Shown here: positions 49,116 to 58,118 of the stretch, one piece after another
Numbering within the stretch: position 1 is the first letter of the stretch
Layout of the letters: every line of letters begins with the position of its first letter
DNA from: Candidatus Villigracilis propinquus
GTDB taxonomy: Bacteria; Chloroflexota; Anaerolineae; Anaerolineales; Villigracilaceae
NCBI GenBank assembly: GCA_016714565.1
Contig: JADKDM010000010.1
Location: 1 to 64,000 of the forward strand
DNA: 64,000 nucleotides
Direction of reading: 5' to 3'
The notes under the pieces: generated by a model
The model's database searches: none
Seen by the model: the letters and a program-made list of their open reading frames with translations, nothing else
What the model was told of the DNA's origin: nothing
Made by a program: the position numbers and the translations under genes

Positions 49116-49167
49116 GCAAAGCACCTGTTGTTGAGAAAAAAGATTTTCTCAACAACAGGTGCTTTGC
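49116..49167. terminator. Bidirectional terminator
   Basis: GCAAAGCACCTGTTGTTGAG and its complement form a stem of more than 20 bp around AAAAAAGATTTT. It separates the plus-strand small-gene series from the minus-strand PIG-L gene. Confidence 0.8.
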
Positions 49168-49234
49168 ATATTTCCGTATAAACAAAGGCCCACATCCGTT
49201 TTTATCAGGTCAAAGGAATCGCTTGGGGGGCCAC

Positions 49235-50080
49235 TTATTCAATATCGAACAAATCGTATTTGCGCTTGAAACTGCCGTCCACCGGCGGGTACGCGCGCAT
49301 ATAATCTTCCCGCTCGCCGATCAACTTCGTCACGAAGCCCATCAACCCACGCCGCATTTGTCCACCGCCTTGTGAAGCATGGCATTCGCTCGCCTTTGTT
49401 TTTGCTTCTGAAGCAGAGCGGGTGTTCAAACGCACATGCACAGGGAATGTCACTTCAGCCAATTCCTTGATATTGATATCGCCATTCCGCCCAAATTTTG
49501 TGGGATCCTTACCAAAGAGTGGCATCAGGAAAACAGCAGCCCTCAGCAAGCCTTTTGGAAAAACCTGAAAGTACAAAGCCTGCGGCTTGAAAGGCTCACC
49601 AGCTTCGGGGTAGAAAGAAGCGTTGTCCGCATTGGCAAAGGCAAACACCGTCGCCTTGTGAATGTGAATGTGGTCGGGATGTTTATATCCACCAATTGGG
49701 TCGAAGGTCAACACAATGTCAGGCTTAATCTCACGGATATATTTCACCACGCGGCCAGCTACCTCTTCAATGGGGGCATTGATCTGCGCCTTGGGATGGT
49801 TGTTATCCTCCATGCCAGGCATTCCTGAATCGCGGTAATCCAAAAAGATCACGTCCTTCAAACCCAAATACTTTGCGGCACGCATCAACTCATCGGTGCG
49901 CATTTCAGCTGTATCTTTAAAACCGCGCAAATGCTCCTCGTCCACGGTACCAGCTTCGCCGCGTGTAGCGCAAATATAATAAGTTTCATATCCGCGCTGC
50001 GAATACAAAGCGATCGTACCACCCAACCCAAACGATTCATCGTCTGGATGTGCAAGAACAACTAATATTTTTTTTGTCAT
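49235..50080 (-). CDS. PIG-L (LmbE-like) deacetylase
   Basis: 281 residues from ATG 50080 (AGAGGAAACG upstream). The zinc motif AHPDDE follows the first strand (KILVVLAHPDDESFG), with HPDHIHIHK later and a third histidine near HASQGG. Family members remove N-acetyl groups from sugars, for example in bacillithiol or mycothiol synthesis, or from other amino sugars. No thiol synthesis genes are next to it, so the substrate is open. Confidence 0.85.
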   Translation of the reverse strand: MTKKILVVLAHPDDESFGLGGTIALYSQRGYETYYICATRGEAGTVDEEHLRGFKDTAEMRTDELMRAAKYLGLKDVIFLDYRDSGMPGMEDNNHPKAQINAPIEEVAGRVVKYIREIKPDIVLTFDPIGGYKHPDHIHIHKATVFAFANADNASFYPEAGEPFKPQALYFQVFPKGLLRAAVFLMPLFGKDPTKFGRNGDINIKELAEVTFPVHVRLNTRSASEAKTKASECHASQGGGQMRRGLMGFVTKLIGEREDYMRAYPPVDGSFKRKYDLFDIE

Positions 50081-50149
50081 CGTTTCCTCTTTGATGTAGA
50101 CGCCGAACCAGCGCACAAGTTTACCCCAATGTGATAAAATTTAATTGCT

Positions 50150-50274
50150 AATCAAAGGAGCGCAGCGAATGACGGACACTCTGTAGTCAACCAATCTTTT
50201 AGGACATCCCCTTCTGTTTTGATTCATTAACCGAGGCATGTCCTCGGTTTTCTTTTTAACTACGGAGTTACCTT
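50150..50274 (+). promoter_or_regulatory. Attenuator-type leader of the ABC-F operon
   Basis: AAAGGAG introduces a 5-codon ORF (MTDTL, 50169-50186). AGGACAT at 50201-50207 can pair with ATGTCCT at 50238-50244. That second sequence also forms the 3' part of the terminator hairpin AACCGAGG-CATGT-CCTCGGTT (50229-50249), which is followed by TTCTTTTT. The two pairings exclude each other. This is the arrangement of ribosome-mediated attenuation in antibiotic-induced ABC-F genes such as vmlR. The function here is inferred. Confidence 0.6.
50229..50258 (+). terminator. Intrinsic terminator in the ABC-F leader
   Basis: Eight-base-pair stem AACCGAGG/CCTCGGTT with a five-base loop and T-rich tail, 17 bases before the ABC-F start. 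Being upstream of the gene it acts as a conditional stop. Confidence 0.7.
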
Positions 50275-51900
50275 ATGCTTAGCATTCACAACCTCAACAA
50301 AAATTATGGCATCCAGCCGATCCTTCAAAATATAAATTTCAACATCAGCGCGGGCGAGCGCATCGGCCTCATTGGCGCGAACGGCTCAGGCAAGACCACG
50401 CTCATGAAAATTCTTGCAGGTCTCGAACTTCCTGATTCGGGAAATGTCGTTTCGACGCGCCTTAATCTACGCGTTGGATACCTCGCCCAGGGAGCAGAAT
50501 TTTCCCCCGAAGAGACGCTTCGCTCCGCGCTCACGCCTGATTCAACAACCCAAACAGACCCCGCCGCTGAAGTAGAGTCATTGGCTTTGGCATTGACCCA
50601 AGACCCTAACAACGAGGCTCTTCACCAACAATATGACGAGGCATTGTATAAACTATCTGCTGACAGCCTTCCGCCTTCTGCAATTTTGACTCCGCTCGGC
50701 CTCGCAGACTTCCCCCTCGACACCCCCATCGCCCATCTCAGCGGCGGACAAAAGACTCGTCTCATGCTTGCGCGTGTTCTGCTTGAAGACCCGCATCTCC
50801 TGCTGTTGGATGAACCCACCAACCATCTCGACATCGAAATGTTGGAATGGTTGGAAGAGTGGCTCAATCACTTTCGCGGCGCAGCACTCATCGTCTCTCA
50901 CGACCGCGCGTTTTTAGATAACACCGTCAACTCCATTCTTGAACTGGATTCAGCGACTCACCTCATCCGCAAATTTGACGGTAACTACAGCGATTACCTC
51001 GATCAAAAACTGCTTGAATACGACAAGCAGCTTCAAGAATATCAAGACCAACAGGACGAGATCGCTCAACTGCGCCGCGCTGCAAAACACATCCGCAGCA
51101 TGACCATCATGAAAAAAGGCGGCAAATCAGACAGTGGTGATAAATTCGCAAAAGGCTTCTTCGGCAATCGCGCCACCAAAAACGTGGCTGGCCGCGCCAA
51201 AAATATTGAAGCCCGCATTGACACGATCCTCACTGACGAAAAAGTCGAACGGCCGCGTGGAAGCTGGAAAATGAAATTGGACTTCGCCCAACCTGACCAT
51301 CAATCCAAAGATGTGCTGGTCACCGAATCGCTATCAATTGGCTACACGCTAGAAAATCCATTATTGGAAAACATCAACCTCTTCATCCGAGCAGGTCAAC
51401 GGGTTGTGTTGACGGGGCCAAACGGTGCGGGAAAAACTTCATTCATTCGAACCATCGTTGGCAAAATTCCCCCACTCGCGGGTTCCTTCCGTCTGGGCGG
51501 TGCGACAAAGCTCGGTTACATGGCACAGGAACAGGAACTGCTCAATCCAAACTTCAATGCAGTCCAAAGCATTCAAAATGTCTCCACCATGAACGAAACG
51601 GACACGCGCAACTTCCTGCATTATTTCCTTTTCAAAGGAGATGACGCGCTTCGGCTTTCCCGTGACCTGTCATTCGGCGAACGTGCCCGTTTGCAGCTCG
51701 CAATCCTCGTCGCTCAAGGATGTACCTTCCTTATTCTGGACGAACCCATCAATCACCTTGATATTCCCTCGCGAGAGCGCTTCGAGGAAGCCCTCGAAAA
51801 CTTCAACGGAACCATTCTCGCCGTCGTCCACGATAGGAATTTCATCGAGCGCTTTGCCTCTGATGTGTGGCTGGCAAAAGATGGAAAAATTTTCAAGTAG
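50275..51900 (+). CDS. ABC-F family ATPase, possible ribosome protection factor
   Basis: 541 residues with two ABC domains and no membrane segments. First domain: Walker A GANGSGKTT, signature LSGGQKTRL, Walker B LLLLDEPTNHLD. A linker of about 80 residues with DQQDEIAQLRRAAKHIRSM lies between. Second domain: GPNGAGKTS, signature LSFGERARL, LDEPINHLD. ABC-F proteins act on the ribosomal E site as translation factors or as resistance proteins of the ARE type. The leader, and the next two genes of resistance-enzyme families, favour the second. Confidence 0.88.
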   Translation: MLSIHNLNKNYGIQPILQNINFNISAGERIGLIGANGSGKTTLMKILAGLELPDSGNVVSTRLNLRVGYLAQGAEFSPEETLRSALTPDSTTQTDPAAEVESLALALTQDPNNEALHQQYDEALYKLSADSLPPSAILTPLGLADFPLDTPIAHLSGGQKTRLMLARVLLEDPHLLLLDEPTNHLDIEMLEWLEEWLNHFRGAALIVSHDRAFLDNTVNSILELDSATHLIRKFDGNYSDYLDQKLLEYDKQLQEYQDQQDEIAQLRRAAKHIRSMTIMKKGGKSDSGDKFAKGFFGNRATKNVAGRAKNIEARIDTILTDEKVERPRGSWKMKLDFAQPDHQSKDVLVTESLSIGYTLENPLLENINLFIRAGQRVVLTGPNGAGKTSFIRTIVGKIPPLAGSFRLGGATKLGYMAQEQELLNPNFNAVQSIQNVSTMNETDTRNFLHYFLFKGDDALRLSRDLSFGERARLQLAILVAQGCTFLILDEPINHLDIPSRERFEEALENFNGTILAVVHDRNFIERFASDVWLAKDGKIFK

Positions 51901-51907
51901 GTTCACC

Positions 51908-52696
51908 ATGTCTATTCAACACTACACACCCTACGATGATGTAAATGAAATATTAAATTTACTTCTTAAAAGAGTGAGAGATATTTTGAAAGAGCAATTC
52001 GTTGGCATGTATCTTTATGGCTCACTCTCCAGCGGAGATTTCAACCCTGAAACCAGTGACATCGATTTCCTCGTGGTCACAACAGATTACCTTTCAGAAA
52101 GAACAATCTCTGAACTGGGCGCCATGCACAAACAAACATGGGCAACCAGTTTGAAACGAGCCGGTAAATTAGAAGGCGCGTACATTCCAAAAGAACTGAT
52201 TCGCAAGCACAATCCAAACAGTGCGGCATGCCCAACTATTAATGAAGGAAAATTTTATCTTGACAGCCCTGGAAGTGATTGGGTAATTCAAAGGCATGTC
52301 GTACGTGAATGTGGAGTGGTACTGGAAGGCCCAGACCCAAAAACGTTAATCGATTTCGTGTCCCCTGACGATATTCGAAGCTGCATCATGGGCGTACTAC
52401 ATGAATGGTGGTTTCCAATGCTGAATGATGCCTCGTGGCTGCGAGACAAAGAAGACGGAGACCGGGCGTTTGCGGTGATCACGATGTGCCGTGTTCTGCA
52501 CGGCTTGGAGCATGGAACCATCACCTCGAAACCAAAAGCGACTCAATGGGCAAGAACCAAATTAGACAACCAATGGAATCAATTAATCGATAGAGCAATT
52601 GCAGTATCAAACCATGAAGAAGGGACTATTTTTCTGGGCGAAACTCTTGATTTCATTCAACATATAAAACAACGAATTGAAAGAAAAACATCATGA
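51908..52696 (+). CDS. AadA-like aminoglycoside nucleotidyltransferase family protein
   Basis: 262 residues from ATG 51908; a longer frame upstream overlaps the ABC-F gene and is not used. Nucleotidyltransferase motif YGSLSSGDFNPETSDIDFLV (GS-x9-DxD), plus a C-terminal DUF4111-type helical domain (SWLRDKEDGDRAFAVITMCRV; TKPKATQWA-like KPKATQWARTK). ANT(3'')/(9) enzymes adenylylate streptomycin or spectinomycin. The antibiotic target is an inference from family and neighbours. Confidence 0.8.
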   Translation: MSIQHYTPYDDVNEILNLLLKRVRDILKEQFVGMYLYGSLSSGDFNPETSDIDFLVVTTDYLSERTISELGAMHKQTWATSLKRAGKLEGAYIPKELIRKHNPNSAACPTINEGKFYLDSPGSDWVIQRHVVRECGVVLEGPDPKTLIDFVSPDDIRSCIMGVLHEWWFPMLNDASWLRDKEDGDRAFAVITMCRVLHGLEHGTITSKPKATQWARTKLDNQWNQLIDRAIAVSNHEEGTIFLGETLDFIQHIKQRIERKTS

Positions 52697-53136
52697 CGGA
52701 ATATCGCGATTATCAAGATGCAGACTGGCAAGCCATCTGCCAGATCCACGACCGCGCACGGCCGGATGAATTACTCGGCTCCTGTGACCCGCGCGGATTC
52801 GTCCCCATTGAACAGGACGAGGAAGCAGAAGACCTAAAACGTCACAAAAAATTCGTCGCCTGTGAAGATGACAAAGTGGTTGGCTTTGTCGGCGTGGATG
52901 AGGATTATCTCGCGTGGCTTTACGTTGATCCTGATTACTACGGCCACGGCATTGGGCGCGAACTACTCCGCATAGGAGTCCGCGAGATCGGAGAAGGCGC
53001 ATGGACAATTGCGCTCGAAGGAAATAAAAAAGCCATCGCCCTGTATGAGAGCGAAGGCTTTCGGAAAGTCAGCCGTTTTGAAGGCGACAACAATGGATAT
53101 CCGTGTACTTGTTTGAAATTGAAAAGGGCCGCCTAA
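52693..53136 (+). CDS. GNAT-family N-acetyltransferase
   Basis: 147 residues. Acetyl-CoA-binding motif VDPDYYGHGIGRELLR (about 78-93), preceded by strand FVGVDEDYLAWLYV and followed by ALEGNKKAIALYESEGF. The start overlaps the stop of the nucleotidyltransferase gene (ATGA). Substrate unknown; in this operon a drug-acetylating role is possible. Confidence 0.85.
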   Translation: MTEYRDYQDADWQAICQIHDRARPDELLGSCDPRGFVPIEQDEEAEDLKRHKKFVACEDDKVVGFVGVDEDYLAWLYVDPDYYGHGIGRELLRIGVREIGEGAWTIALEGNKKAIALYESEGFRKVSRFEGDNNGYPCTCLKLKRAA

Positions 53137-54729
53137 TAAGCAATACAGAGAACACCTATGAGTTGGTTACATGCCACCCCAAAACCGACATCCATCCAGG
53201 CAGCAGTAGTGCTGCTTCTGTTGCCTTCATTCCCGCCATCAGCACCGCTGTTACTTGTCCAATCATTACAATCTGGGGTGATGCCATCCAAATGGGTTCC
53301 AAATTCATCTTCCGCACCAGACCACCAATTGTAAGTAGGAGAAACACCAGCAGCATTAAGTGCCACAGATATACTTCCATCCATTAAGTCGGTCCAATTA
53401 TTAGCGATCACCACATTTGTAACAGACTGTATGGGTAAGCCGGTTGGCAATCCATAATTTGCTGGCATGTTCGCAATCCTATCGAGCGCGCTGTACCCAA
53501 GAAAGGCATGGTAATTACTGAACCCGCTTGGGAGGTTTGCTGTACAAAGCGCATCGGCAGAGCTGCGCGGGCCAATGTTACCCAGGGAAGCAGCGCCAAA
53601 ATAAAGAACTAAATGATTAGGAACAGGTGTGGGGGTATTGGTTGGGGTATTTGTAGGCGTAAAGGTAAAGGTAGGCAAAAAGGTAGGCACTGGTTCTTCT
53701 TCCGGCTCAGGCTTGTCGGTAGCCGTTGGCGGAAAGTAATAGACAAGCGGTGCCACAGTCGGAGTGGAAGAGAGAGTTGGCACGGGTGAGGCTGTAAATA
53801 TAGCAGTAGGGATAAGCGTTTGCGTTGGCGCTTGTGTAGTTGCCATGGCAGTTTTGCTTTGGATAACAACCACCTGTGTCTGTGTCTGCCCAATCGCAGC
53901 CAGTGTTGCCTGTACAACAGACGGCACATTGGGTACAGCACCAGTGACAATGGCTGTGTCACCATCTCTTCCAAACAAGCTCAAGATCATGCCAAATGGA
54001 TCAGGCGGGGGTAAACCATCAGACAAAAATGTTCCAGCCTGGGCACCTAGCCTCGTCTACGCCAAACCAACTCAAAATTAGGCCGAAGGGATCAGGCGTG
54101 GACGCATCGTCAGACAGGAAAGTGCCGGACTGAGCAGTAGTAAACTCGTCCGCTCCAAACCAACTCAAGATTAGGCCGAAAGGGTCAGGCGTGGGCGCAT
54201 CGTCAGACAGGAAAGTGCCGGTCTGAGCAGTAGTAAACTCGTCTGCTCCAAACCAACTCAAGATTAGGCCGAAAGGGTCAGGCGTAGGCGCATCGTCAGA
54301 CAGGAAAGTGCCGGTCTGAGCAGTAGTAAACTCGTCTGCTCCAAACCAACTCAAGATAACGCCAAGAGGATCAGGTGCAGATGCGCTGTCAGTTAAGGAA
54401 GTGGTGGTGGGAGCAACGGTCTCGTCGACTCCAAACCAACTCAAGATAACGCCAAAGGGATCGGGCGAAGATACACCGTCAGACCCAGAATCAGACCCGG
54501 GCGGGGTCTGTGGCGCGGATAGAGTCTGCATATATGCATCAAATGGATTGAATAATTCGGGGGGGAGGATTCCGCTGAGCGCATCCTGAAATGCATTCGT
54601 CAATGAGTTATCAGGAAAAGTGCCGTATCCGCCTGTCACAATCATGGTTGTGGTTAATACGGTGATAAACAACATACTAAAAATATAGTGCTGTTTTTTT
54701 TTCGGTACAGAAGAACGAGGGATTTGCAT
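53133..54729 (-). CDS. Surface protein with six 31-residue repeats and a C-terminal DUF1554/lectin-like domain, one frameshift
   Basis: The N-terminal frame (54729-54019) has a signal anchor (FSMLFITVLTTTMIVTG) and then tandem units of about 31 residues beginning PDPFGLILSWFGADE. At about 54047 the frame changes; the second frame (to 53133) resumes in the middle of the fifth repeat (GAQAGTFLSDG) and has a sixth, degenerate unit, a Thr/Pro stalk (PTNTPTNTPTP) and a C-terminal domain resembling DUF1554/C-type-lectin-fold proteins (HAFLGYSALDRIANMP...YNWWSGAEDEFG). One base removed joins a protein of about 530 residues. Likely exposed on the cell surface. Confidence 0.65.
54060..54480 (-). repeat. 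93-bp tandem repeat array within the surface-protein gene
   Basis: Four nearly identical units of 93 bp (period visible from the recurring GCCGAA-GGGTCAGGCGTGGGCG start) flanked by degenerate ones; they encode the PDPFGLILSWFGADE repeats. The high DNA identity indicates recent amplification. Confidence 0.8.
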
Positions 54730-54735
54730 TTTCTT

Positions 54736-55497
54736 TTAGTCGATAGGCGCGAGAGAAATACCAGCCTCTTTGAGGGCATTCGTCACACGCAGGAAGAGCC
54801 GCGTTTTTTCGGGGCCATAATCCAAACTCTCTGCCACATACATATGCACTTCAATATTGAAATACCCCGGTTCGCCGGATTCCGCCGAAACCGATGAACG
54901 GTAGGGAGAGCCTGCCATTTCAGGCGAAAAGCCCTGGATTGATTTCTCGATGGCTTCAAGCGCAAGATTCAAATCTTCGGTGGCGGGCAAAATCACCAGG
55001 GATGTAATGAGGTGCCCGGGAGTGGCGGAGTAATTGACAATGGTGCCAGACTCAACATCTGAGTTACGGATATAAATTTGGTCGCCAAAGAGACTTTCCA
55101 AAGTAGTTTGCGTTATCGAAATGGCGCGCACGCTTCCCTCCTGCCCTGCTATCGAAACAATATCCCCCACTTGATACGGTCTTGAAAAAAACAAGCTGAC
55201 CCCGGATACCAAGTCTGCCGCAACCCGATCCGAACCGAGTGCGAATGCCGCCGTTAGGACAGTGATAAGGACAACGAGAAGTCCTTTGGCATCTGCAACA
55301 TCAAGAATTAGTTTGATCGTCCAAACACTAATTGCAAGCGCAATCAGGCTGCCGATAAACCTGCTCCAACCGGCACCCATGGAGCCAAGTAGTAAACGAG
55401 CGAACAACTTGGAACTGGCAATAGCCAGAAACGCCCCCCCCGCGCCGATGATTAAAATATTGATATACGGTTTGAAAATTTCGATAAATCCGTCCAT
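54736..55497 (-). CDS. MscS-family mechanosensitive channel
   Basis: 253 residues: three membrane segments (about 10-30, 42-65, 72-95) including the pore-lining TM3-like region (TAAFALGSDRVAADLVSGV), then the beta domain (YQVGDIVSIAGQEGSVRAISITQTTLE) and the C-terminal alpha/beta domain. Small MscS type. Releases solutes on osmotic down-shock. Frame intact. Confidence 0.88.
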   Translation of the reverse strand: MDGFIEIFKPYINILIIGAGGAFLAIASSKLFARLLLGSMGAGWSRFIGSLIALAISVWTIKLILDVADAKGLLVVLITVLTAAFALGSDRVAADLVSGVSLFFSRPYQVGDIVSIAGQEGSVRAISITQTTLESLFGDQIYIRNSDVESGTIVNYSATPGHLITSLVILPATEDLNLALEAIEKSIQGFSPEMAGSPYRSSVSAESGEPGYFNIEVHMYVAESLDYGPEKTRLFLRVTNALKEAGISLAPID

Positions 55498-55594
55498 TGT
55501 AATAATCCTCCGCCAATTAGATCCTGTAAATTATCTTATAATCTGGGAGTGCCTACAAATTTTTTATGATTATATCAAAGCCAGAGGAGATTGA

Positions 55595-56731
55595 ATGAAA
55601 TTTGAAACTTTAGCCATTCACGCAGGACAGGAAGCAGACCCTAACAACGGCGCAGTGATGACACCTGTTTATCTTACGTCCACATACAAACAGGATGGCA
55701 TTGGCAAGCCGCGGCAGGGATATGAATATTCGCGCACGCTCAACCCCACACGCAAGGCACTGCAAGATTGTCTCGCCGAGTTGGAAAGCGGACAATGGGG
55801 TCTGGCCTTCGCTTCTGGCATGGCCGCAACGGATACGGTACTGCGAATGCTCGGACAGGGCGACCATGTTGTGGCGGGCAACGATGTATATGGCGGAACT
55901 TTCCGTCTTTTTGATAAAGTACTGCGCCGCTTCGGTCTGGACTTTACGTTTGCTGACACGACCGATCCTGAGAATCTAGCTGAGGCATTAAACCCGTCCA
56001 CACGAATTGTGTGGCTGGAGACTCCCACGAATCCTTTATTGGCAGTGAGTGACATTCGCGCTGTTGCGCAAATCGTGAAAAGCCATCCAAACAAACCATT
56101 ACTCGTCGTGGACAACACCTTCGCAACCCCATATCTCCAACGTCCGCTCGAATTAGGCGCAGACCTGGTTGTCCACTCCATGACGAAATATCTTGGTGGG
56201 CATTCGGATGTAGTGGGCGGTGCAATTATTGGTAAAGATAAAGAACTTGGCGCACAGTTGGCTTATCTACAAAATGCCATCGGCGGGATCCAAGGGCCAA
56301 TGGATTCGTTCCTCGTGCTGCGCGGAATCAAGACTCTGCCAATCCGCATGGACAGGCACGCTCAGAATGCAGAGAAGATCGTGGCATTTTTGGAGAAGCA
56401 GAAAAATGTCAAAAAGTTGATCTATCCATTTCACGAGAGTCATCCTCAGGTCCAGATAGCGAAGCGGCAAATGAAGAACGGTGGAGGAATGATCTCGTTC
56501 GTGATGAAAGATGGGAAGGACGCGGCTGTCAAAGTCGCAGAATCCACAAAACTGTTTACGCTGGCAGAATCACTTGGCGGCGTCGAGTCGCTGATTGAAG
56601 TCCCAGCCGCGATGACGCATCTCTCCACGCAAGGCTCAACGCTGGAAGTTGACCCCGGGCTGGTGCGGCTTTCGGTTGGGATCGAAAATGTAGATGATCT
56701 GCTCGCGGACCTTGAACAGGCGTTGAGATAA
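55595..56731 (+). CDS. Cystathionine gamma-synthase/lyase-type PLP enzyme
   Basis: 378 residues of the Cys/Met metabolism PLP-dependent family. Visible: FASGMAATDTVLRMLGQGDHVV (phosphate-binding region), DNTFATPYLQRPLELGADLVVHSMTKYLGGH with the PLP lysine in SMTKYLGGH, and the C-terminal STQGSTLEVDPGLVRLSVGIE. Synthase and lyase cannot be told apart from sequence alone. It interconverts cysteine, homocysteine and methionine precursors. A TATAAT at 55537-55542 is a likely -10. Confidence 0.88.
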   Translation: MKFETLAIHAGQEADPNNGAVMTPVYLTSTYKQDGIGKPRQGYEYSRTLNPTRKALQDCLAELESGQWGLAFASGMAATDTVLRMLGQGDHVVAGNDVYGGTFRLFDKVLRRFGLDFTFADTTDPENLAEALNPSTRIVWLETPTNPLLAVSDIRAVAQIVKSHPNKPLLVVDNTFATPYLQRPLELGADLVVHSMTKYLGGHSDVVGGAIIGKDKELGAQLAYLQNAIGGIQGPMDSFLVLRGIKTLPIRMDRHAQNAEKIVAFLEKQKNVKKLIYPFHESHPQVQIAKRQMKNGGGMISFVMKDGKDAAVKVAESTKLFTLAESLGGVESLIEVPAAMTHLSTQGSTLEVDPGLVRLSVGIENVDDLLADLEQALR

Positions 56732-56804
56732 AAAAAACCGCAGCAAATTTTGAAGATTGCTCAGGCAAAAACAAGAGCGCCTTCGCAATGACGAAAATTC
56801 AAAC

Positions 56805-56835
56805 AAAAAACTCACCCTTCACGAGTGAGTTTTTT
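56805..56835. terminator. Bidirectional terminator
   Basis: AAAAAACTCAC and GTGAGTTTTTT form a short stem with A- and T-runs on both sides, between convergent genes. Confidence 0.75.
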
Positions 56836-56852
56836 GTTTGGCTATGCAGCAG

Positions 56853-58118
56853 TCAGCGGATTGCGGCGGTAACTGCTACAAGGGTTACATCATCATCCTG
56901 TTTCGAGCCATCCTGATATTGATTCAACGTCTCGAGCAGGTTATCGCACACCAATTGAGCACTGACATTGGTCAGCCCGCTCAGTGTTTTTTTGATGCGC
57001 TCCAGACCGAATGCCTCCCCTTTGGGGCTGCGGCAATCCGTCATGCCGTCGGTGAATAAAAGTAATGTGTCACCGGGGAGCAATTGGATAGCGCGCTCAT
57101 CCAGCGTGATCATATCCCAAAGTCCAAGCGCCATGCCCGAGCTGTGAGGGACGCGCTCCACACTGCCATCGCTGTGCAAAATCAGCGGCGGTTCGTGTCC
57201 GGCACGGGCGTAAGAAAACTCGCGGGTTTCCATATCTAATATTCCATACAGCACAGTCACAAACTGTGTGGACTTTTGCAGGCGGGTGATGTGAGTATTG
57301 ACAAGCCTGAGCGCATCGCCCGCGGTCAGGCCGATATCGGCTTCGGCCATGATGAGCGCATGTGCGCGCGCCATGAATAAGGCGGAAGGCACGCCCTTGT
57401 CGGCCACATCTCCGATCAACACACCAAGTCGTCCGTCTTTGAGCACGAAGACATCATAAAAATCGCCTCCCACTTGGCGGGCGGGAAGGATGCGCGCGCC
57501 AAAGCCAAAGCTGTCAAATTCCGGCAGGACATCCGGAAGGATGCTCAACTGAATATCGGCGGCAACTTGCAATTCGCGTTCGAGGCGTTCTTTCTCGATC
57601 AACTGCGCCTGCGCGGCTTTCAACTCATCATAGGCCTGCTGCAAAGCATGGTTCTTTGCGACAAGGTCATGGAACGCAGCTTCGTTGGAGGTATCCAGCC
57701 GCTCGCTCATGATCTCGATCATGGAGTAGGCAATCGTAGGCCAGCGCTCTAGGGCTTCGGTGAATTTGTCCCGTCCCATCACGAGCACGCGGGAATCTTC
57801 CTTGGCACGGACGCTCGCAGTCCGCCTGCCCTTGGGCATAATCAGACTCATCTCGCCTACATATTCACCCGGCCCGCAAACGCGCAAAAACATTTCATCT
57901 TTCGTGTCGCTGGCAAGCACGATCTCAAGCATGCCACTCAACACCACATAAAGACTGTCGCCCTCATCACCAGCGTGAAAGAGATAACCACCTGCTTTGT
58001 AGTCTTTCGCAGGCAGTTCGTCAACCAGTTTATAGAGTTCCAGTTTTGGGATCTTATGAAACAGTGGAATTTTTAGAAACGCAGTGGTTGCGTCTTTCTT
58101 TTGAAGAGGCGTACTCAA
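56853..58118 (-). CDS. PP2C (SpoIIE-type) phosphatase with cNMP-binding domain
   Basis: 421 residues. An N-terminal cyclic-nucleotide-binding domain (about 15-135, with GDEGDSLYVVLSG and PGEYVGEMSL), a coiled coil (about 160-195) and a C-terminal SpoIIE/RsbU-type phosphatase (VGGDFYDVFV; GDVADKGVPSALFMA; DDDVTLVAV). It probably dephosphorylates a partner anti-anti-sigma-like protein in a stress cascade, controlled by cNMP or an analogous ligand. Start overlaps the upstream kinase gene's stop. Confidence 0.9.
   Translation of the reverse strand: MSTPLQKKDATTAFLKIPLFHKIPKLELYKLVDELPAKDYKAGGYLFHAGDEGDSLYVVLSGMLEIVLASDTKDEMFLRVCGPGEYVGEMSLIMPKGRRTASVRAKEDSRVLVMGRDKFTEALERWPTIAYSMIEIMSERLDTSNEAAFHDLVAKNHALQQAYDELKAAQAQLIEKERLERELQVAADIQLSILPDVLPEFDSFGFGARILPARQVGGDFYDVFVLKDGRLGVLIGDVADKGVPSALFMARAHALIMAEADIGLTAGDALRLVNTHITRLQKSTQFVTVLYGILDMETREFSYARAGHEPPLILHSDGSVERVPHSSGMALGLWDMITLDERAIQLLPGDTLLLFTDGMTDCRSPKGEAFGLERIKKTLSGLTNVSAQLVCDNLLETLNQYQDGSKQDDDVTLVAVTAAIR

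Noticed and set aside
50169..50186. Five-codon ORF as a mere chance event
   Set aside because: Set aside because it has its own AAAGGAG and stands before a terminator with an alternative pairing partner; kept as part of the leader, though its translation is unproven.
51641..51907. Longer N terminus for the AadA-like protein
   Set aside because: It would overlap the ABC-F gene in another frame by about 260 bases; the ATG at 51908 after the ABC-F stop gives a normal family length.
53133..54026. Second surface-protein gene separate from the repeat protein
   Set aside because: It opens inside a repeat unit in the exact phase expected after a one-base shift, so it is the continuation of one gene.
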